DNA from: Micromonospora sp. MP36
GTDB taxonomy: Bacteria > Actinomycetota > Actinomycetes > Mycobacteriales > Micromonosporaceae
NCBI RefSeq assembly: GCF_008119785.1
Contig: NZ_VSFA01000017.1
Location: 1-64,000 of the forward strand
Reading direction: 5' to 3'
Length of the DNA stretch: 64,000 bases
Below the pieces are notes generated by a model. That model searched no databases. It was not told the origin of the DNA and worked only from the letters and a program-made list of their open reading frames with translations. Each line of letters starts with the position of its first letter. The first letter of the stretch is position 1. The translations under genes and the position numbers were made by a program. Positions 59,138 through 64,000 of this stretch are shown in pieces.

Positions 59138-60910
59138 TCAGTGGGTTGGGCCGAAGGCGGCGAGGAAGCGGTCCCGGAAGGCGTCCATCGGCCACACCGG
59201 GGCCTGCTGCCCGGGGCGCAGGCCGTCCTGCCAGCCCCAGCCGGCCACCCGGTTCAGCACCCTCGGGTCCGCCGCCACGATGGTGATCGGCACGTCCCGG
59301 CTGGCGTGCTCGCCGGTCACCGGCGCCGCCGGCTGGTGGTCGCCGAGGAAGACCAGCACCAGGTCGTCCCCGCCGTACGTCAGCACGTACGAGACCAGGG
59401 TGCGCAGGGTGTACTCGATCGACTGCCGGTAGCCGGCGCGGATCGCCGCGCTGTCCCGCTGCACCGGGCCCTCGATCCGGGCCCGGTGGTAGATCGTGCC
59501 GTCGCCGACCGCCGTCCAGGGCACCGGCTGGGGGATCGCCGACCACGGCGAGTGGCTGGAGATCAGCGGGATCTCCGCCATCAGCGGGGCGTGCGGCTTC
59601 GCCCGCTCCAGCCGCTGGAAGGTGGCCAGCGCGTACTGGTCGGGCATCGGCGCGTAGCTGAACTTGGGACCGCGGTAGGCGAGCCGCTCGGCACCGTAGT
59701 AGCGGTCGAAGCCGAAGAACTTCCCCTCCGGCCACGGTTGGGTGGCGGCCGGCATCACCCCGACCGTCTGCCAGCCGGCCCGGTGGAACGCGCCGCCCAG
59801 CGTGAGCCGGTTGCCGGCCAGCAGGTCGCGGTGGCGCTGGTCGTTGTCGACCCACAGCCCGGAGAGCAGCGTGTCGTGCGCCAGCCAGCTGCCGCCGCCG
59901 AAGGTGGGCGAGCGGAGGAAGCCGCTGCGGGCGTCGTACCCGGCCGCGCGCAGCCGGCGGTAGCCGTCATCGAGCACCGCGTTGACGCCCGGCGCGAGCC
60001 CGGGGGCCTCGACGGCGTCCCGGCCGTAGCTCTCCACGAACGCGACCAGCACGTCCTTGCCGCGCAACCCGGTCAGCAGCCGGTCGCCGGGGACGTCCCG
60101 GTACGCGTCGACGGACGCCTCCCGGGCGAACGCGACACGGTCCCGCAGCCCGGCGCGGAACTGCCCGGCGTGCGCCGCGACCAGCCTGGTGGCGTCCCGG
60201 TCGGCGACCGGAACGCCGGCGAGCCGGACCCCGAACAGGGCACAGCCCAGCCAGAGCACCGACAGCGCCGCGACCACCCGTACCGAGGCGGCCCGGTGCC
60301 GGGCGACCACCCGGGCCAGCCGCAGCGCACCCCGGGCCACCAGGACCGGCAGGCCGACGGCGAGCAGCAGCGCCCCGGCCGCTGCGGCGACCGCGCCGGC
60401 CCGGCCGACCGAGTCGGCCAGGAATCCGAAGCCGTCGTCGAACAGCCCCCAGTCGAGCAGCACGTCGAACGGGCGGTCGCGGGCCACGAAGAAGCCCATG
60501 TCCAGCAGCTTGAGCAGGACGAGCAGCCCGAGCACCAGGCCGAGCAGCAGCGCGACCGGCCGGCGGACCCGGGCCGGAAGCACCAGCAGCAGTCCCGCCG
60601 CGACCAGCCCTTCCAGCGGGATCCGCAGGAACGCGCCCGGTCCGAGCCGGTGCGGCTCGTCGGGTACGACCAGCGCCGCCAGCACGAGCATCGCGGCGAG
60701 CCCGGTGCCCGCCCCGGCCAGGATCCGGCGCCCCCGCGACGCCGCCACCTCGCGTGGCGCGGTCGCCTCCTCCGGCGTGATCGCCCCGCCCGGCAACATC
60801 GGCTCCTCCGGCGGTCCGAGCTCCCCGGGCGAGGTTGCCGAGGCCGGGGTGCGGGGCGGCGGGACGGGCGGGCCCGCGGCCAGCCGCCGCCGGGAGATGA
60901 GGGGTGACAC
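59138..60910 (-). CDS. Membrane sulfatase-superfamily protein (LTA-synthase-like)
   Basis: A 590-residue protein. A Pro-rich cytoplasmic N-terminus of about 60 residues precedes five hydrophobic segments (to about 225), then a soluble alkaline-phosphatase-superfamily domain. The domain begins DVLVAFVESYGRDAVE (metal Glu) and has RSPTFGGGSWLAHDTLLSG at the nucleophile Thr position (here T-F-G-G-G-S-W) and VLVFLGDHQPAAPV (metal DH). It therefore resembles LtaS/phosphoglycerol transferases or phosphoethanolamine transferases. It probably transfers a phospho-alcohol head group outside the membrane. It is in an operon with the CDP-alcohol phosphatidyltransferase (36-bp gap), which makes lipids carrying such groups. 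Confidence 0.82.
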   Translation of the reverse strand: MSPLISRRRLAAGPPVPPPRTPASATSPGELGPPEEPMLPGGAITPEEATAPREVAASRGRRILAGAGTGLAAMLVLAALVVPDEPHRLGPGAFLRIPLEGLVAAGLLLVLPARVRRPVALLLGLVLGLLVLLKLLDMGFFVARDRPFDVLLDWGLFDDGFGFLADSVGRAGAVAAAAGALLLAVGLPVLVARGALRLARVVARHRAASVRVVAALSVLWLGCALFGVRLAGVPVADRDATRLVAAHAGQFRAGLRDRVAFAREASVDAYRDVPGDRLLTGLRGKDVLVAFVESYGRDAVEAPGLAPGVNAVLDDGYRRLRAAGYDARSGFLRSPTFGGGSWLAHDTLLSGLWVDNDQRHRDLLAGNRLTLGGAFHRAGWQTVGVMPAATQPWPEGKFFGFDRYYGAERLAYRGPKFSYAPMPDQYALATFQRLERAKPHAPLMAEIPLISSHSPWSAIPQPVPWTAVGDGTIYHRARIEGPVQRDSAAIRAGYRQSIEYTLRTLVSYVLTYGGDDLVLVFLGDHQPAAPVTGEHASRDVPITIVAADPRVLNRVAGWGWQDGLRPGQQAPVWPMDAFRDRFLAAFGPTH

Positions 60911-60946
60911 GGCGAGGTCCTTCTCTGCGGGGGTGAGAGGGGGGCG

Positions 60947-61786
60947 TCAGACCGGCTGGTGAGCGGCGATCCGGGCGGGAACGGGCGCCGGCCGTGCGGG
61001 ATGACCGCCCGGCACGGCCGGACCGACCACGTCGACGGGGACGGCCGCGGACGGTGCCGGCCGCACTGGGGCAAGCGCCCCGACCGAAGTGGTGGCGCGG
61101 GCCGGGCGGTGCCGCCACAGCCAGGCCACGTCACGGCCGAACGACTCGATCAGCAGGGCCAGCGCGCCGGCGACCAGCGCGGCGGTCGCCACCGGCGGCA
61201 GCAGGTGACTCGCCGCGACCGCCAGCACCACGCCCTGGACCGCCGCGACGACCTTGCGCCAGTACCGGGGCGGCAGGCTGCCGCGCATCCAGGGCAGCGC
61301 CCAACTCGCCGCGACGAAGGCGTACCGCATGCCGCCGATGGCCAGCACCCAGCCGCCGATCGACGGCGCCACGTGGGCGCTGAGCACGAGGATCAGGAAC
61401 GCGTCGACCTCCATGTCGAACCGCGCACCCAGGGCGCTGGCCGTGCCGGTGCGCCGGGCCACCAGACCGTCGACCGCGTCCAGCGCCAGCGCCACGGCGG
61501 TCAGCGGGACCAGCACCGCCGGCGCCGGCCCAGCCCCGCCGGGCACCACGAGAGCCAGCACCCCGCCGACCAGCAGCGCCCGGGCGAGCGTCACCCGGTC
61601 GGCGGGACCGAGCCGCCGCGCGCCGCTCACGCGCAGGCCGCGCCACAGCAGGCCGCAGAGCACCCCGCCGTACGCCAGGCCGGCGGCCCAGCCCGCGACG
61701 CCGATGCCCACCGTGCCGGCGAGCCCGGCCAGCAGGGCGAACTGAGCGATCAGCCCGACCAGTGGGCCGTTTCGAACCGTGGACAC
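60947..61786 (-). CDS. CDP-alcohol phosphatidyltransferase
   Basis: A 279-residue membrane enzyme with about six helices. The CDP-AP signature D-x2-D-G-x2-A-R-x8-G-x3-D-x3-D is complete: ALDAVDGLVARRTGTASALGARFDMEVDAF. It joins a CDP-activated lipid to an alcohol (glycerol phosphate, inositol phosphate or similar). A Pro/Ala-rich tail of about 50 residues is extra. It is the first gene of the minus-strand pair and diverges from the dehydrogenase cluster. The alcohol is unknown; the partner sulfatase-like protein suggests polar-lipid or lipoglycan decoration. Confidence 0.9.
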   Translation of the reverse strand: MSTVRNGPLVGLIAQFALLAGLAGTVGIGVAGWAAGLAYGGVLCGLLWRGLRVSGARRLGPADRVTLARALLVGGVLALVVPGGAGPAPAVLVPLTAVALALDAVDGLVARRTGTASALGARFDMEVDAFLILVLSAHVAPSIGGWVLAIGGMRYAFVAASWALPWMRGSLPPRYWRKVVAAVQGVVLAVAASHLLPPVATAALVAGALALLIESFGRDVAWLWRHRPARATTSVGALAPVRPAPSAAVPVDVVGPAVPGGHPARPAPVPARIAAHQPV

Positions 61787-61800
61787 TCTGCCTCCGTGTC

Positions 61801-61806
61801 TATGAT
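61801..61806 (+). promoter_or_regulatory. Possible -10 element for the dehydrogenase-PTPS-GT4 operon
   Basis: TATGAT matches the housekeeping -10 consensus, 74 bp before GTG 61880. Upstream TGGACA (61780-61785) is a -35-like hexamer but at a short 15-base spacing, so this is only a candidate in a 93-bp divergent region. Confidence 0.25.
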
Positions 61807-61879
61807 CGACAACCCCTGTCCATCAACACGGAGAACTCGGCCGCCCGGTTCGGTCCGGACGTGGAGAAGAGGAGCACTG

Positions 61880-62857
61880 GTGACCCGGGAAGCTCGCGCC
61901 TTCTGGCTCCGCGCCCCCGGCGAGGGTGAGCTCCGCCCGGTCGACCTTCCGCCGCCCGGCCCCGACGAGGTGCTGGTCCGCGCCCGCTACTCCGGCGTCA
62001 GCCGGGGCACCGAGACCCTGGTCTTCACCGGCCGGGTCCCCACCGACCAGTACGCCACCATGCGCGCCCCGTTCCAGGAGGGCGACTTCCCGGCCCCGGT
62101 CAAGTACGGCTACCTGAGCGTCGGCACCGTCGAGGAGGGCCCGAACGCGCTGCGCGGGCGGAACGTCTTCTGCCTGCACCCGCACCAGACCCGGTACGTG
62201 GTGCCGGCCGACGCCGTGGTGGTCGTACCCGAGAACGTGCCGCCGGCCCGAGCGGTGCTGGCCGGCACGGTGGAGACGGCGGTGAACGCCCTCTGGGACG
62301 CCGCGCCGCTGGTCGGCGACCGGGTGACCGTGGTCGGCGCGGGCATGGTCGGCTGCTGCGTGGCCGCCCTGCTGGCCCGCTTCCCCGGCGTACGCACCGA
62401 GCTGGTCGACGCGGACCCGGCGCGGGCCGAGGTGGCCGCCGCGCTCGGGGTCGACTTCGCCCTGCCCGCCTACGCGACCGGCGACCGGGACCTGGTGGTG
62501 CACGCCAGCGCCACCGCCGAGGGGCTGCAACGCTCGCTCGACCTGCTCCGCCCGGAACGCACCGTGCTCGAGCTGAGCTGGTACGGCGACCGCCCGGTCA
62601 CCCTGGCCCTGGGCGGCGCGTTCCACTCGAAGCGGCTCGGCATCCGCAGCAGCCAGGTCGGCACCGTCTCGCCCCGGCGGGGCGACCGGAGCTACGCCGA
62701 CCGGCTGGCGCTGGCCCTGGAGCTGCTCGCCGACCCGGTGTTCGACGCGCTGCTCACCGGCCCGTCCCGCTTCGCCGAGCTGCCCGACGTGCTCGACCGG
62801 CTGGCCTCCGGCCGGCTCCCCGCGCTCTGCCACCTCATCACCTACGACGAGGAGTGA
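61880..62857 (+). CDS. Zinc-type alcohol dehydrogenase superfamily (MDR) protein
   Basis: A 325-residue MDR oxidoreductase. The GroES-like half contains RPVDLPPPGPDEVLVRARYS then GVSRGTETLVFTGRVP, and the Rossmann half has GDRVTVVGAGMVGCCVAALL with the NAD(P) Gly motif. The usual catalytic Cys-His-Glu zinc set of classical alcohol dehydrogenases (GHE motif) is not evident: YSGVSRGTE replaces it, which is the form seen in bacteriochlorophyllide/sugar-oxidising 'zinc-binding dehydrogenases' of biosynthetic clusters. GTG 61880 follows GAAGAGGAG. The PTPS-like gene begins 3 bp after its stop. Confidence 0.85.
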   Translation: MTREARAFWLRAPGEGELRPVDLPPPGPDEVLVRARYSGVSRGTETLVFTGRVPTDQYATMRAPFQEGDFPAPVKYGYLSVGTVEEGPNALRGRNVFCLHPHQTRYVVPADAVVVVPENVPPARAVLAGTVETAVNALWDAAPLVGDRVTVVGAGMVGCCVAALLARFPGVRTELVDADPARAEVAAALGVDFALPAYATGDRDLVVHASATAEGLQRSLDLLRPERTVLELSWYGDRPVTLALGGAFHSKRLGIRSSQVGTVSPRRGDRSYADRLALALELLADPVFDALLTGPSRFAELPDVLDRLASGRLPALCHLITYDEE

Positions 62858-62860
62858 TCC

Positions 62861-63259
62861 GTGTTCAGCGTGACCGTCCGGGACCACATGATGGTCGCCC
62901 ACAGCTTCCGGGGCGAGGTGTTCGGCCCGGCCCAGCGGCTGCACGGCGCCACCTTCGTCGTCGACGCCACCTTCCGCCGGGAGGAGCTGGACGCCGACGG
63001 GATCGTGGTCGACATCGGCCTGGCCACCGAGCAGCTCAAGGCCGTGCTCGGCGAGCTGACCTACCGGAACCTGGACGACGAGCCGGCCTTCGCCGGGGTG
63101 AACACTACCACCGAGGTGCTGGCCCGCACGGTCGCCGACCGGCTCGCCGACGCCGTGCACGCCGGCCGCCTCGGCGCGGGCGCCCGCGGCCTCGCCGGGA
63201 TCACCGTCACCCTGCACGAGTCGCATGTCGCCTGGGCCAGCTACGAGCGGTCGCTGTAG
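62861..63259 (+). CDS. PTPS/QueD-fold protein lacking the canonical active site
   Basis: A 132-residue T-fold protein annotated by fold as 6-pyruvoyl/6-carboxytetrahydropterin synthase: [47 protein letters not shown] and [14 protein letters not shown]. Compared with QueD/PTPS, the zinc triad His-HGH reads AHSF plus LHGA, with the last His replaced by Ala. The catalytic Cys before LHGH is Gln (PAQRLHGA), and the Asp-His pair reads Thr-Tyr (ELTYRNLDD). The substrate Glu (HES) remains. It should therefore not run the usual reaction. It starts at GTG 62861, directly in the operon, and the GT4 follows after 4 bp. Confidence 0.82.
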   Translation: MFSVTVRDHMMVAHSFRGEVFGPAQRLHGATFVVDATFRREELDADGIVVDIGLATEQLKAVLGELTYRNLDDEPAFAGVNTTTEVLARTVADRLADAVHAGRLGAGARGLAGITVTLHESHVAWASYERSL

Positions 63260-63263
63260 CCGG

Positions 63264-64000
63264 ATGAGCGTCGTCCACGTGGTGCTGCCGGGCGACATCG
63301 ACGACCCGGCCACCCCCAGCGGCGGCAACGCGTACGACCGGCGGGCCTGCCACGGTCTGGCCGCCCTCGGCTGGACGGTGCGGGAGCACCCGGTGCCCGG
63401 CGGCTGGCCGCATCCCGGGCCGGGGGAGCGGGCCGCCCTCGCCGGGCTGCTCGCAGGGTTGCCCGACGGCGCGCTCGTGCTGCTCGACGGGCTGGTCGCC
63501 TCGGTGGTGCCCGAGGTGCTGGCGCCGCACGCCCGGCGGCTGCGTCTGGTGGTGCTGGTGCACCTGCCGCTGGAGGACGAGGTCGAGGGGGCGGCCCTGG
63601 CGGCGGCGGCCGGCGTGGTCACCACCAGCGAGTGGACCCGCCGCCGGCTGCTCGACCGGTACCCGCTCCCGGCCGAGCGGGTGTGGGCCGCCCCGCCCGG
63701 CGTGGACCCGGCACCGCTCGCCCCTGCATCGCCGGGCGGCGGCCGGCTTCTCTGCGTCGCGGCGGTCACCCCGGTCAAGGGGCACGACATGCTCGCCGCC
63801 GCCCTGGCCACGCTCGCCGACCTGCCCTGGACCTGCGACTGCGTCGGCGCGCTCACCCGCGATCCCGGTTTCGTCGACCGGCTCCGGCGGCAGCTCACCG
63901 ACGCCGGCCTGGCCGACCGGGTCCGGCTGCCGGGCCCCTGCTCCGGCGCCGCCCTGGCCGCCGCGTACGCCGGTACCGACCTGCTGGTCCTGCCGTCCCG
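63264..64000 (+). CDS. GT4-family glycosyltransferase (cut by window end)
   Basis: At least 245 residues of a GT-B glycosyltransferase are visible, starting at ATG 63264. The N-terminal lobe opens SVVHVVLPGDIDDPATPSGG and carries NAYDRRACHGLAALGW. HLPLEDEVEGAALAAAAGVV and TTSEWTRRRLLDRYPLPAER mark the lobe junction. The C-lobe begins GGGRLLCVAAVTPVKGHDML (the 'vgRl...KGhd' nucleotide-sugar region) and continues AAAYAGTDLLVLPSR at the end. The E-x7-E motif lies beyond the window. It belongs to the dehydrogenase-PTPS-like operon, so the product is probably a glycoside. Confidence 0.85.
   Translation, partial: MSVVHVVLPGDIDDPATPSGGNAYDRRACHGLAALGWTVREHPVPGGWPHPGPGERAALAGLLAGLPDGALVLLDGLVASVVPEVLAPHARRLRLVVLVHLPLEDEVEGAALAAAAGVVTTSEWTRRRLLDRYPLPAERVWAAPPGVDPAPLAPASPGGGRLLCVAAVTPVKGHDMLAAALATLADLPWTCDCVGALTRDPGFVDRLRRQLTDAGLADRVRLPGPCSGAALAAAYAGTDLLVLPS

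Noticed and set aside
62861..63259. A preQ0/queuosine pathway call for the QueD-like gene
   Set aside because: The catalytic Cys, the Asp-His pair and one zinc His are missing, and no queC, queE or queF lies alongside.
1..64000. tRNA, rRNA and CRISPR loci
   Set aside because: No cloverleaf-like GTTCGAATC context, rRNA core or regular direct-repeat/spacer pattern was seen on reading both strands; a covariance-model scan would be the definitive test.

Overview
The window is high-GC actinobacterial DNA. It shows abundant GTG starts, 4-bp GTGA/ATGA gene overlaps, twin-arginine and long Ala-rich signal peptides, SARP/LuxR-type regulators, many glycoside and polyketide-type enzymes, and G+C-rich hairpin terminators. 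The gene families fit a sporulating Micromonosporaceae (Micromonospora-like) chromosome. This placement is inferred from gene content and no marker gene is present. I see no tRNA, rRNA or CRISPR.

Layout. 0-2.6 kb: a decayed CopZ-like relic, three TACCC-N5-GGGTA boxes that look like a copper (CsoR-type) control region, a DHA2-type MFS exporter, a 45-bp palindrome and a VOC protein. 2.9-6.6 kb: a metallo-hydrolase, a DedA protein, and a large membrane-anchored phosphodiesterase facing them. 6.7-13.8 kb: a minus-strand operon (DUF6220-like membrane protein, membrane-anchored multicopper oxidase, a small GluTR-dimerisation-like protein, MMPL exporter) divergent from a DesK/NarL two-component pair. 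Two identical CTACGC-N6-GCGTAG dyads lie between them. 13.9-22.9 kb: a YcxB-like protein, Dps, gene relics, a 1001-residue secreted multidomain carbohydrate enzyme, two unrecognised proteins and a methyltransferase. 22.99-24.68 kb: an IS200/IS605 element with an intact tnpA and a tnpB frameshifted near its start. 24.8-30.1 kb: a secreted beta-propeller, then an operon of GntR regulator, ADP-ribosylglycohydrolase-family protein, NCS1 permease and PfkB kinase, which matches the enzyme set of E. coli yegTUVW with a different transporter. 30.1-32.4 kb: two truncated genes abutting at a rearrangement junction. 32.5-37.3 kb: a TrmB/LuxR-like regulator divergent from a 1260-residue subtilase. 37.4-37.8 kb: relics.

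38.1-45.2 kb: a polysaccharide locus with a GT39-like membrane protein, a cellulose-synthase-like GT2 and three tandem GH26 enzymes. 45.4-50.0 kb: aromatic polyketide tailoring genes (ABM-ABM-FAD monooxygenase fusion, ABM protein, P450, duplicated TcmI cyclase) with no ketosynthase in view. 50-53 kb: small genes, an ECF sigma factor with a membrane partner, and an extradiol-dioxygenase-like protein. 53.2-55.2 kb: a CPH-type copper P-type ATPase. 55.6-58.7 kb: a molybdate operon (HTH-TOBE regulator, modA, modB, modC). 59.1-64.0 kb: a sulfatase-like membrane protein and CDP-alcohol phosphatidyltransferase on minus, divergent from a dehydrogenase, a PTPS-fold protein without the usual catalytic residues, and a GT4 cut by the window end. 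This last cluster is the best candidate here for an uncharacterised pathway.

The window contains at least six decayed or truncated genes (0.2, 15.3, 21.9, 30.1, 30.9 and 37.6 kb), concentrated around the IS element and the accessory stretches, so the region has been rearranged repeatedly. Copper handling recurs (0.2-1.9, 9.3-11.3 and 53.2-55.2 kb), though the three loci share no visible operator.
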